Notes: generated from the letters alone by a model not told the origin. A stretch of DNA of 20,003 bases from Didymodactylos carnosus (GCA_905250885.1 CAJNOQ010003526.1:1-20003), one strand, 5' to 3'; positions 9,097 to 17,914 are shown, numbered from the stretch's first letter. Translations and numbers: made by a program.

Positions 9097-11282
9097 TTAT
9101 ACCTTGTATGCTATTTTTCGCAGATTGGCCTGGAGTCTTAGGTCGGCGCTTAAATTTGTTCGCGTTAGTTTATTGTACGGTGTTTTTGGCGTTGGCGGTG
9201 CTGTAGCTGTGTGATTTGCTGTAGTTGTTGTAGGGTGTATGTGGCTCGCTTTTACTGTAGAAGGAGCAGGTGAAGTTTCCCTCTATAAACAGGAGAAACG
9301 GATTTCATTGTCATATCACAAAAAGATGGAAAGTTTGTGGTTACTTACTAGCAATATTTCTTTAGCAGACATTGGTCGGACCGACGGCGGTCGAAAACTG
9401 TAAAAAAGAAAACAAAATTACTAAGTATGATTTTCACAAATTAAAATTAAGCAGATCAGTCTTACCTTCTTTTCTTCAATAATTTTTTTAGTAAGAAAAT
9501 ACTCGATCCAATCGCTGCAGCTCCACCGACAGCACCACCGACGGCTGCACCAATTGTGATCGAAGAAGTTGTGGCAGCTGAAGTAGCGTTAGAAGTGCCC
9601 GGATCACAGCTGGAGCTATTTACGGACACACCGGAACCTGCTGTTGTTGTCGAGAGATTTACCGGTCCTCCGGAGCTTGCTGTCGTAAAGGTGCTTCCTA
9701 ATCCACCAGAGCTGATTGTTGTCGTCGAGCTGTTTCCCGATGCACTATTGGTGGTCGATATGTCTGTAGATCCGTTTGTGCTGCTTGAGCCTGTAGTGTT
9801 ACTAATAGTTCTCGACGTCGTTGATGTTGTTGTTGTTCTAGTCGTCGTACCGAAGTTGATGATGGTACTTGTGTTCGAGCAGTTTGAGCCGGTGTTCCCG
9901 CACCCCATAGAATAGTACTGACAGCAAAAATGCAGTTCACACTGCCCCCAAACGTTAGGATTCGTTGAGGCATACGCTAACATTGTAATTGAGTTGACAC
10001 CTGAACCGTTAAGAAAGGTACCGGCAGCTAGTGGTATAATACCATGCTGATTTGCAGCTGGATTAACGATTTCTTGATAATCGAGATGTGTGGCAAAAAT
10101 AATGCCGAAATTATTGACGGATACATTGTGAGCTATACAAATATAGTAGGCGGTGGTATTAGCATCGGAAGGGAGACCAGAATTCCAGGCTTGTTCAGTG
10201 GCAGCGATAAAAGCTTGAGGAGCCAAGGTTTTGTTGATGACTGTGGAGTCATTAGCCAGTTTCGATTGTTGATAAGCAAGGACATATGGTAAATCTAGAA
10301 AAGTATAGGCTTGATATGGTGATGTTAAATGCCAATCACTCTCGTTAACGACTCCATACGCGTGAACAGCTACGCTCCAGTCGAATGATGTTGCGACACT
10401 CGCCCAAAGGCCCTCGAGTAGATAGAAGGTTCCTAAAGCACACCGAGTATTGGAATTTGTAGGACAGAAAGACAATGCAAGTTTCCACTGCCGATCAACT
10501 GAAACGTACATCATAGTTGGAACTCCCTGACGGACGAGAGCGAGAGTTTGATGAGCTGTGGTGAACAGGTTGACGTAGCGAGCGACCCATGCATGTCCGT
10601 CACTTGTATTTACAATTGAATGATTGACATTATTGCTGTAGGGAGTTGGATCGTAGTATGGTGATTGGTCGACTTCATTTCCAATGATCCAATGAACAAT
10701 ATTTGTCCAACGGGAAGCAGCGAATGCAATCCAATCATAGTAGGCTGGCATAAATTCATACATCGGTGGACATGCTACATATGTCCACGCACTACCTATT
10801 TTCCCACCTAAACAGTCGGGATGAATGTATTGCGCTGGAGTTCCCCAAATGACGGCGGCTGTTTCAAGTCCAAACTCTTTATCCAAAGCAAAAGTAATAT
10901 CCAAAAGCTGGACAGTTGCAGTAACCATACAGTGATACCAAGAAGCATTGACTTGTAGACGTTGAATTTCGTTCTTTGGTCATTTGAACTCGTTCGATGG
11001 ACAGGTTAAATTTGAGTAGTTTGAGGGGAGAATACTTCCAGACTCCAGTTGATGCCAAAACAGATTCCGTTTATGAACTTTATGTCCCTGAAAATTTGTT
11101 ACGGCACTGTATCGGGCTTGAAATGAGGCATTGTCATTGGTGGCAATAGTGAGCATAAATCGTTCATCATCAACACCTTGTTTTGGGACACCCAACGCAT
11201 AACCGTTGCTGATTGTCTTTCCGATGACAGATAGACCGACGGCGGTGGATGGTAGTAGAAACAGAGAGAGAAGAAAAATCAT
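9097..11282 (-). CDS. DUF5722-like secreted glycosidase with Ser/Thr stalk and membrane anchor; one in-frame stop
   Basis: The reading is complement(join(9097..9282, 9349..9397, 9466..11282)), 684 codons. Introns of 68 bp (9398-9465) and 66 bp (9283-9348) have GTAAG donors and TACAG or TATAG acceptors; without splicing the frame would stop just after the membrane segment. The start is ATG at 11282: an in-frame TAA lies upstream and a hydrophobic signal peptide (MIFLLSLFLL...) follows. The body, about residues 25-440, resembles DUF5722, a TIM-barrel glycosidase-like family. NEVD places a candidate acid/base at E203 and ATEQAW a candidate nucleophile at E363, with DWSVAVHAYG between them. A Ser/Thr/Asn-rich, mucin-like stalk (about 463-575), a Gly/Ala-rich membrane helix (about 575-598) and KKLLKKR then give a type I topology, with a Pro/Thr-rich tail of about 80 residues. 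Many N-x-S/T sites fit an extracellular body. Codon 101 is TGA (10980-10982), with homologous-looking sequence on both sides, so this is a recent pseudogene, a sequence error or a spliced-out segment. The substrate is unknown. Confidence 0.8.
9283..9348 (-). other. Intron 2 of the DUF5722-like gene (66 bp)
   Basis: Read on the minus strand, the donor is CTA|GTAAGT and the acceptor TTTATAG|AGG, phase 0. Joining exon 2 to exon 3 opens a frame of 62 codons, stop included, that ends at TAA 9097-9099. Confidence 0.75.
9398..9465 (-). other. Intron 1 of the DUF5722-like gene (68 bp)
   Basis: The minus-strand donor is AAAAGAAG|GTAAGA and the acceptor is a T-rich tract ending TTTTTTACAG. It interrupts an AG|T serine codon. 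The size and borders match the other three introns in the window. Confidence 0.75.
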
Positions 11283-11670
11283 TGTTATTAAGAAATAATA
11301 TATTACTGTGTGAGATTTCACTCTTATTAATATAATATATTATTGCAAATAAAAAGAAGACTAACAAAGACACACGCTGAAAAATAAACACTTAGAAAAA
11401 CTAATAAGCAGAGATACCTTATAAAGTATACTCATAAAATTCAATTGATTACTGTTTCGTTTTACGTGTTTGCCTATTTCTGTTAAAAAACTAATCTTAT
11501 TGAAAAAGTATAATATAAAATATAAATAGAAAACTCGAACAATCCACTTCTTGACTAGGCGTGCAACGGTACCGATTATCGGTCCTTACCGATAAAACTC
11601 TCTAATCTTTACCGCTTTAGCAGTTAGCAGTTAGCAGCTGTTGTCACTGGATAAGCATATTATCACTTCT
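11246..11670 (-). promoter_or_regulatory. 5' end and upstream region of the DUF5722-like gene, duplication copy 1
   Basis: This block covers the first 12 codons of the gene, its AT-rich leader and about 390 bp upstream. It is repeated nearly intact at 12346-12740; copy 1 carries about 30 bp more, in two places. The presumed promoter must lie here because the gene starts at 11282 and runs left. On the minus strand a TTTATTTTTCAG sequence (11380-11391) could be a 3' splice site of a 5'-untranslated intron. No certain TATA element was chosen among the many AT runs. Confidence 0.6.
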
Positions 11671-12078
11671 TTTTTGTTCTGCGCCTACCATTACCACTTG
11701 TAGAGCAATCAGAACTGTTTTAAGAGTGCCTGTTACGGAGAAGATTGCCACTTCGGTGACCACTTTTTTCTTACTCTGCTTTGTGACACTATTTTTATTA
11801 GTTTTGCAGTTTATGCGTAGAGTTAGTTTCAGCATGACCACCACAGGAAGTTTCGAAATTTTTATCTATCGCTATCGACTGAGCCCACTGTCTGCAGGTC
11901 AGGGTCGGAAATAACGAAAGGACGTGGCAGAGTGCGCACCCGTGAATAATTGAAAAAGCTGTTGTTATTTTATTCATTATTCCTCGCACAAAATCTTTTT
12001 ATCAATTTCACACTACCTCGAAAAAAGATTTTGTTTTGTACTCCCCTAATGTTCTGCTCCTGTTTGCGGTCCTGCTGC

Positions 12079-12346
12079 AGGTATCATACACTGACTCTGT
12101 ATTGCGTGCTTGGATTGTTCAGTTTTCTTCTTCTCTTTATTGAGAATAATCAACATAAAAGAATGACTTTACTTGACTATCTATCTGTAAAATTACGGCG
12201 TATAAAAAGATTTTTGATGATCATATCTAACACGCACACACTCTCACCCTCATGCACATACTCACTCGCATACGCACACTCTCATACATATACTCAATCT
12301 CATACACACTCGCTCGCACACACAGACTCTCTCACTCTCATACACT
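12079..12346. repeat. Inverted partner of 17915-18125
   Basis: The plus strand here (TGTATTGCGTGCTTGGATTG, then GAGAATAATCAACATAAAA, GACTATCTATC, TTTTTGATGATCATAT and a CA/CT-rich tract) corresponds block by block to the minus strand of 17915-18125. The match ends abruptly at CTGCAGG on one side and in the microsatellite on the other. One 12-bp indel and about a dozen substitutions are visible. Confidence 0.8.
12228..12345 (+). repeat. CA/CT-rich microsatellite
   Basis: Imperfect ACACACTCTCA-type repeats fill about 118 bp. The reverse-complement equivalent, GTGTGAGTGAG-type, stands at 17917-17973 beside the hAT remnant. It forms the right-hand border with duplication copy 2 at 12346. Confidence 0.85.
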
Positions 12347-12740
12347 GGATGGTAGTAGAAACAAAGAGAGAAGAAAAATCATTGTTATTAAGAAATAATA
12401 TATTACTGTGTGAGATTTCACTCTTATTAATATAATATATTATTGCAAATAAAAAGAAGACTAACAAAGACACACGCTGAAAAATAAACACTTAGAAAAA
12501 CTAATAAGCAGAGATACCTTGTAAGGTATACTCATAAAGTTCGATTGATTGCTGTTTCGTTTTACATGTTTTCTTATTGAAAAAGTATCATATAAAATAT
12601 AAATAGAAAACTCGAATAATCCACTTCTTGACTAGGCGTGCAACGGTACCGATTATCGGTCCTTACCAATAAAACCCTCTAATCTTTACCGCTTTAGCAG
12701 TTAGCAGCTGTTGTCACTGGATAAGCATATTATTACTTCT
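12346..12740 (-). repeat. Tandem duplicate of the DUF5722-like gene 5' end and upstream region, copy 2
   Basis: This matches 11246-11670 at an offset of exactly 1,100 bp on the left side, with about 15 substitutions and two deletions (about 24 bp near 12570 and 6-7 bp in the TTAGCAG repeat) by eye. It repeats the ATG at 12380-12382 and 12 signal-peptide codons, then runs into microsatellite DNA and a stop. It is therefore a headless promoter copy, not a gene. It also repeats the GGCGTGCAACGGTACCG hAT-like end. Confidence 0.88.
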
Positions 12741-13028
12741 ATTATACACCCTCATACAAACAATGTTGATAAATTATGTAAATTTTGTTGTGAAACTTAT
12801 TAATATAGAAAAAAACAGAAAAAAGAAAAAAGGGTTAAAAAGTAAAAGTAAAGTAAATAATAAAGGAATAAAAGAATAGAAAAGGCTATAAGAGGTGAAC
12901 TGTCGCTAAAATGACAGTTGTTTCGGCCTTAAACTTTTTCTAATGAGTGTAAGTGTGGTGTATGTATATAGATTCATGGTAATAAAGGAAGAGTGATTGA
13001 AAATATAAAATAAGTTATATATTACTGG
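12741..13028. other. A-rich non-coding stretch
   Basis: This is strongly AT-rich on the plus strand, with an AAAAAACAGAAAAAAG run around 12809-12832. It has no gene and ends at the left inverted repeat of the Mutator-like element. Confidence 0.5.
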
Positions 13029-13076
13029 CATGGACATAGGGAAAATATTTAAAAGAGAACGCAATTAGATTGAAAA

Positions 13077-13210
13077 GAGAACGTTTTGAATTTTTCGGAG
13101 AACGCAAATTAATTGAGATAGAAAAGAGAATGCATGAAAGAATGGAGAACGCTTTTTAATTTTTCAGAGAACGCAAATAAATAGGGATAGAAAAGAGAGC
13201 GTAATTTGAC
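13077..13210 (+). repeat. Two tandem units of about 67 bp inside the left MULE arm
   Basis: Each unit starts GAGAACG.TTT..AATTTTTC, continues GAGAACGCAAAT.AAT and ends in GATAGAAAAGAGA. The right arm has one unit only. The extra unit explains the difference in arm length. Confidence 0.7.
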
Positions 13211-13274
13211 TTAAAAATATTTAATTTTTATTATTTTCTCAATTAGTAAACATGTAACTATACTACAAAAATGT

Positions 13275-13505
13275 TTATTTCATTAATGCTAAACGTGCCT
13301 TTTTTGGTCTACCACGTTTTTTGCTGAAATTTTCTAATTTTGATGGGTCTTGAACAAAATAATAGCCTAAAGGAATCATCGTGCCCAGACCATGTTCACA
13401 TGCATATGATTTTAAATTTGTTTTACATGAACACATCATTCGTATTGTAACTAATCGTCCAGAATATAACCATGATGAAAATTCATCAAATGTTTGCCAT
13501 GACAA
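13275..13505 (-). pseudogene. MULE transposase C-terminal fragment with SWIM zinc finger
   Basis: The frame covers 76 codons and ends with its own TAA. It has a WQTFDEFSSWL helix, then the SWIM-type CxCx(n)CxH pattern in CSCKTNLKSYACEHGLG, then a basic KKRGRPKKARLAL tail like an AT-hook. This order is known at the C-terminus of Mutator-like transposases, where the SWIM finger helps DNA binding. The DDE catalytic core and any N-terminal finger are absent: upstream there is only the tRNA-like sequence and the terminal repeat. No ATG starts the frame (it opens with TTG), so this is a remnant of a longer protein. It lies between the two inverted arms. Confidence 0.8.
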
Positions 13506-13514
13506 AAAATTACG

Positions 13515-13588
13515 TGGCCTCTAACTGGAATCGAACCATCACTATATGCATATCATGACACACAATGTACTACCACACCACAGAAACC
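13515..13588 (-). tRNA. tRNA-like sequence, probably a tRNA pseudogene or tRNA-derived promoter
   Basis: On the minus strand, 74 nt begin GGTTTCT and end AGAGGCC plus A. These ends form a 7-bp acceptor stem with two G-U pairs. A 4-bp D stem (GGTG with CATT, two wobbles) closes a loop containing TGGTAGTA, and the B box GGTTCGATTCC is exact. The anticodon arm gives only a six-base loop in the best pairing, and the T stem has a mismatch and one extra base, so the anticodon cannot be named. It starts at the first base inside the right MULE arm. The Pol III B box may be usable even if the tRNA is not. Confidence 0.5.
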
Positions 13589-13747
13589 GTATAGTGATAT
13601 GTTTAGTAATTGAGCAAATAGTAAAAATTAAACATTTTTAATTCAAAATACGTTCTCTTTTCTATCCATATTTATTTGCGTTCTCGGAAAAATTCAAAAC
13701 GTTCTCTTTTCCATCTAATTGCGTTCTCTTTTAAATTCTTGTCCATG

Positions 13748-14106
13748 GACATATATAGAAATAAACGAAATAAGAAGAGTGATTACTTTTCTTTTGCTTT
13801 GAACCAAGGGCGAAAAGTGAATACGAAAAGAGAAGTCACAAAAAACGTTTTGTATTTTCTTCTTCTTGGTTAGACGTATTGAACAGTGTACAGATAAATA
13901 GTGCAACTGTGCTAGCGGTATATAAGGTTATTTTCTGTGACGTGTAGTAACAGTTGTACACTTGTACAGAAAAACAAGAAAACAAAAAAAGTTTCGTTAA
14001 TCAGACGAAAAGGTTGACTTTATACTTCAACAATTCTCCATTAGAATTAATTCTCGATTTTGATTATTAGGTTTATTTAAGAAGACGGTGATACTAAAGC
14101 AGATAT
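13748..14106. other. AT-rich spacer
   Basis: No gene was recognised between the MULE-like element and the RT remnant. Short frames on both strands overlap one another and have no domain. Confidence 0.5.
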
Positions 14107-15189
14107 TTATCGATTGAACACTGGTTGTAAGTGTTGTATCCAGATCCCCCGATCTAATCGGTGCTGCTCGTTAATGAAGTTGGTTTCGATAACTGTAATG
14201 ATGAGGTCTTGGATACAGTGGTCTGGTAAGTTGAAGTGAACGACGGTAAGTGGTTCTTCGTATTTCTCTTGGCGTATTGCAAGAATATGTCCATTGAAGA
14301 GAATATGTAGTTCTTGCATTGTTGTACCTACATATTGACAACAGCAGTGCCGACATGTGATAAGATAAATGATGTTGGATGATTTATAGTTGATTAAGTG
14401 ACGAACTGGGAATAATCTATTGTATTTGGTGCTAATGAAAAATTGTGTTTCGATGACAAGTGAACAGATAGAACATCGATTTGCATTGTATTTGTAGAAG
14501 CCGGTGGAAGGTGGATGATAAATTGGTGGTATGGTGCAGAAAGACGCTGGATATTTTGAACGGACGAGTATTTTGTAAAGATTATTGGGTAGTGTGTAAA
14601 CGAAACGATAAATATCTGGCACGATGATATCGAATTCATTTGAAAATAATTATTGAAATGATGGTAATGGACAGTTATATGGTAATATAATGTTTTTGTG
14701 TACGATTGGTGATGGGGTTGTGGATGTGGTATATGTTGGTGTTATTGAAAACATATTATTGAATGTTTTTTCAACTAATTCTGAACGATTTGAGTCACGA
14801 TAGCGAAAAATTTTGTTCGGTAAGTTGAGTGGGTCGTGTTGACGAGCAAGTAAACGACAAAATAGAAGAAAATATTGTTCCCATCTTGATGTAAGTGATG
14901 AACAAATACGAGTAATACGATTCGATAGTGATAGTGGTATATTTTGGATGATATGACGAGGATGTGAGGATACTTAGTGCAGACATTGAAACGTGTTGAT
15001 TGGTTTTGTATAAAGAGTTGTTTCAAGACGATTCAGTAGATGATTAATAGTAATAGTAATGTCGAAGTAATAATTGATGGATTTGGTGCTTTGTTGAAAA
15101 TTATATTGAAGATGTTTGTTATTGTTGTTTAGTGTTTCGATAAACGTATTAATTAGAATGGATGGTTTTGGTTGTAGGTAATCGATCAT
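14107..15189 (-). pseudogene. Penelope-like retroelement remnant: RT C-terminus plus GIY-YIG domain
   Basis: One minus-strand frame runs from about 15189 to the TAA at 14107, broken only by two in-frame TAA codons (14974-14976 and one just upstream of 14641). The first part has YFDITITIN and TLYTKPINTFQCLH, then SSHPRHIIQ and RITRIC, which correspond to the conserved end of the RT domain and thumb of Penelope-like elements. The second part has a CSIC pair and a GIY-YIG core, IIYLITCRHCCCQYVGTT. The usual Arg-x-x-x-His of the next helix reads LFNGH, so the endonuclease arginine is lost. The RT palm with its catalytic aspartates is missing: the frame is cut at the foldback element near 15175. 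Such elements reverse-transcribe their RNA; this copy is dead. Confidence 0.82.
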
Positions 15190-15772
15190 GCTAAGCCTCG
15201 TGCCAATATTTCTTTTTCTAAAAAGCTCTAAAAATCTAGCGAAAAAGGAGCTTCACGAAATTTGCTACTTTCACCTATTATTAAAAAGTTCACTATTCAC
15301 TCAAAATACACCAGAATGACTTTAAAACTTCAGTGTGTAAAGCATTTAGGCTATTGTATATCTTATTTACGGGAGATCTAGACAAATTTCATAGAGCTCT
15401 AGGGCCTGTCCAAAGGGTTTCCGGAAAACCCATTAATAAATATATGACTTTTTCAGTTTTTCAATCGTATAATCACAGTAGCGGGCAGAATTAACTATAT
15501 TGGCTAGGCAAGGAGGATAATAATGAGGCTTTGCTCTCTTTTGACCTCTCTTAGTTATAACTATTTGTTTCATCAATAAATAAATAAAGTTTAAAAAAAA
15601 ATTAACCATATCCTGCGGTTTTGAACTTGTTCTGATGTATTTTGAGTGAATAGTGAACTTTTTAATAATAGGTGAAAGTAGCAAATTTCGTGAAGCTTCC
15701 TTTTTCGCTAGATTTCTAGAGCTTTTTAGAAAAAGAAATATTGGCACGAGGCTTAGGATGATCGATTACCTA
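15175..15772. repeat. Foldback element with about 142-bp inverted arms
   Basis: The left arm 15175-15316 and right arm 15630-15772 are inverted copies. The outer end is TAGGTAATCGATCAT, then CTAAGCCTCGTGCCAATATT; the inner end is ACTCAAAATACA.CAGAA. The spacer of about 313 bp is non-coding and includes an ATAAATAAATAAA tract before a poly(A) run at 15592-15600. The arms contain the opening block of dispersed repeat family A. The left end lies exactly where the RT reading frame stops being recognisable, so insertion or joint formation here truncated the retroelement. Confidence 0.85.
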
Positions 15773-17332
15773 TAGTCCATTCGCTTTCAAGGGCACCAAT
15801 AGGCATCAGGTGCCAGTTCTGGGATTTGTAGGAAATTCAATACAACGCTAGAGCCGTAGAAAAACTAGGTTTTGCTTGACTCCCGTTTTCAAGAGGACAT
15901 GCGGGCTATGAGCCCATGAAAAAAAATCAACGTAGTCCTATTATAAAATCTTTACACACGACCTGATTTCCCAAAGATCACCTAAAAAGTCTGTTTCAGG
16001 GGAAATAATTTTGCTTGCAGAAACATGCCTCCAAGTCTTCTCTTTTGCATGGCTAAAACCGAAGGTACTGCTTTCTATCCAAAATTGTTCAAAAAATATC
16101 CACTGCTCTTGTATTTTGAAACAAACAGTAGTCTATTTTTTAAAATTACACTTTCAGGCTGCATTCTGTACGTCGGAGACTAATCGCGCTATCACTGTTA
16201 AGTGTTTTATCCAATTACGTAAAAGATTTACATTTTTTTTTCCTTTTCGAGAGTGTTGTGATAAAATAAGAAAACTATCGACTACCAGGTGCGCCTAAAA
16301 CTGTGTCCGAGTAATTTTAATTAATCGATTAAGTATTGGCAAGCATCTGCATTTCCATTGCTCCAACTATGCGGAAAGAGTTAAAACTTTTTACGTCTAA
16401 GGATAATATTTGTTTTATTTAAGAAATACCAATTCTTGTGTCGTATGTCCTACAAAATAATTACACTGACACCGTGTAACTAACTTCTGTGCTATAAGAT
16501 CGTAATGTTTTAATCAGAAAAACGGTAGATAGCGCTCTACTGCCTTTCACTTGCTGCAAAATTTTGATACAAAAGGATTATTTGTAAATAAGTCGCCACA
16601 CGAGTCCTTTCTCTAACTGCCTAGGCTGACAAAGAAAAGTAGGTGTTTTATCTATTTTACAACGTTAATTTTCATAGGTCTGAGTGAAACTGAAAAGAAA
16701 TTTTTGAAAAACCCAATGCGAATTTGTCACGATGTGCACATATTCACGCAAAAAAGTGGAATCGAATGATGATTATGTGCATGCGGTATATTTGCATAAG
16801 TTGTGCCTATTCATCGTTTTGGTCGCCTTGCTAATGTAGTTTATGGTCATTTCGAACCAGCTGGGAAGGTTTTCATCATTGCATCTGAGAATCGAGTTCA
16901 ATGTTCTGCTCTAAAAACGCACAGGTACTAGTGGTGCGCCGCATTTGAGCTAAAAATTAACTTACATAAAAAAAACGAAAGACTAGAATTCGTCTAATAC
17001 ACAAATTTTTCTGTTTTTTCCGGGAGTTTTTTCCTGGGTCAGTCTTGAGTCACCTTAAGGTACCCTATACGTGAAGAGCAGGAGAAAGTTCCATTGCACG
17101 TCATATATGAATGAATTCGACGGAAGCTTGCACAAATCAGATGCTCAACGTTGGTTCAAAATCACTCAAAAACTGTGTTGCTAATTTTAGTGCGGTTGCA
17201 TGTGAATAGATAAATGAAAAAAACGATTATTAAGAAATTCCAGTCGACTGATGCATTTTGGTAAGCACCTACTAAATTAAACTTTTATTTGTCGCTGTTT
17301 AGTTTCATGCCTCTTTTGATCCAGTTTCCCAT
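15773..17332. other. Gene-free AT-rich stretch
   Basis: This covers about 1.5 kb with no domain-bearing frame. The longest frame (16011-16298, plus) starts at TTG and has no recognisable feature. Part of this may be the degraded 5' half of the hAT element whose C-terminal coding starts at 17333, but I see no catalytic-core motifs. Confidence 0.45.
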
Positions 17333-17860
17333 ATGAGTTTGAGTGAGAAAGAAAAGCAGCAGTTTGAACGAGAAATTAAAACAATGATATTTAATGATGT
17401 ATATGCCAATGATGCTTCAACAATAACAACTGCACCAACTCTTACTACAACATCAACAACAACGACTACACAACAACAGCAACGTACTCAGGAAAAAAAC
17501 CGTCAGCATACGAGGATTTCCTTGTTGCTTGTGACGAAGAAGGAAGTTTGATGATAGACAATAATGTTAAAGAGAAAAATAAACGAGTGACCATCAATGA
17601 TGAATTAAAATATTTAACAAAAAGCAGTTCAACAATTTAATTTAAAAATAAAGTCATCAACAACATCAGCCATTGAATGTTGGAAAATTAATCAATCACA
17701 TTTGTCAGTATTGTCGCATTTAGCTAAAATTCATTTAGCCGCTTTTGGTACTAGCGTACCAAGTGAATCGGCTTATTTAGGTCGTAAAGAAAGAACACGT
17801 TTATCAACTGAAAATTTGTTATTTTCAGTTTTTTTAAAAGACAAAATTGTTTCACAGTGA
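17333..17860 (+). pseudogene. hAT transposase remnant with C-terminal dimerisation region
   Basis: Three frames are needed to read it. Frame 1 starts at ATG 17333 (SLSEKEKQQFE, then a Thr-rich and Gln-rich linker). A shift at the A-run 17493-17499 leads to SAYEDFLVACDEEGSLMI. A second shift at the A-run 17619-17623 leads to ECWKINQSHLSVLSHLAKIH, then FGTSVPSESAYLG and RTRLSTENLLF, ending at TGA 17858-17860. The last part has the typical hAT order: W, L-x-x-LA, SVPSESAY and L-x-x-EN. The RNase H-like catalytic core and zinc finger are missing. Both shifts lie in homopolymers, which suits slippage or sequencing error, but the absent N-terminal part makes it a pseudogene anyway. Confidence 0.8.
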
Positions 17861-17914
17861 ATTAACTTTTTATTGATATCTTTTCTTTTAGACGTTTTCT
17901 TTTGTTTTTGTTCC

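Larger units (their letters stand above)
11556..12346 (-). mobile_element. Probable 3' terminal fragment of a hAT element
   Basis: The outer end reads TAGGCGTGCAACGGTACCG inward from about 11556, which resembles hAT terminal repeats, followed by subterminal TTAGCAG repeats (11619-11638). The inner part (12079-12346) is the reverse complement of the sequence just downstream of the hAT transposase remnant at 17915-18125. Put together, this suggests a minus-oriented 3' end of the same family, with its coding part missing. The opposite terminal repeat was not found, so element borders and target duplication remain unproven. Confidence 0.45.
13029..13747 (-). mobile_element. Mutator-like (MULE) mini-element with long terminal inverted repeats
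   Basis: The left arm (13029-13263) and right arm (13589-13747) are inverted copies. Both have the series CATGGACA, TTTAAAAGAGAACGCAATTAGAT, GAAAAGAGAACGTTTTGAATTTTTC, GAGATAGAAAAGAGAA or its close variant, and both end with CTATAC next to the interior. The left arm is about 76 bp longer because a segment of about 67 bp is tandemly doubled inside it. The interior encodes only the SWIM C-terminus of a MULE transposase plus a tRNA-like sequence, so the element cannot move by itself. Long terminal repeats and a SWIM finger are typical of Mutator-like elements. Confidence 0.8.

Noticed and set aside
9556-9915. A 119-codon plus-strand frame rich in Val and Glu
   Set aside because: It is the antisense shadow of the Ser/Thr-rich stalk of the DUF5722-like gene.
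12228-12345. Telomeric repeat tract
   Set aside because: The CA/CT repeats are irregular, with no constant telomere unit such as one containing a GGG run, and lie inside transposon-derived sequence.
11950-12435. A 161-codon plus-strand frame with Thr/His/Ser-rich repeats
   Set aside because: It starts at TTG, and its second half is the translation of a CA/CT microsatellite and of the antisense of the duplicated signal-peptide copy. No domain is present.
13676-13906. Overlapping frames of about 65 codons on both strands next to the MULE arm
   Set aside because: They include terminal-repeat sequence and overlap each other; neither has protein features.
14107-15189. Alternative genetic code (TAA read as an amino acid) to explain the RT frame
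   Set aside because: The vWA gene ends at an ordinary stop, and its introns remove in-frame TAA codons. The first TAA stands where an aromatic residue is expected, not Gln. Decay of a transposon is the simpler reading.
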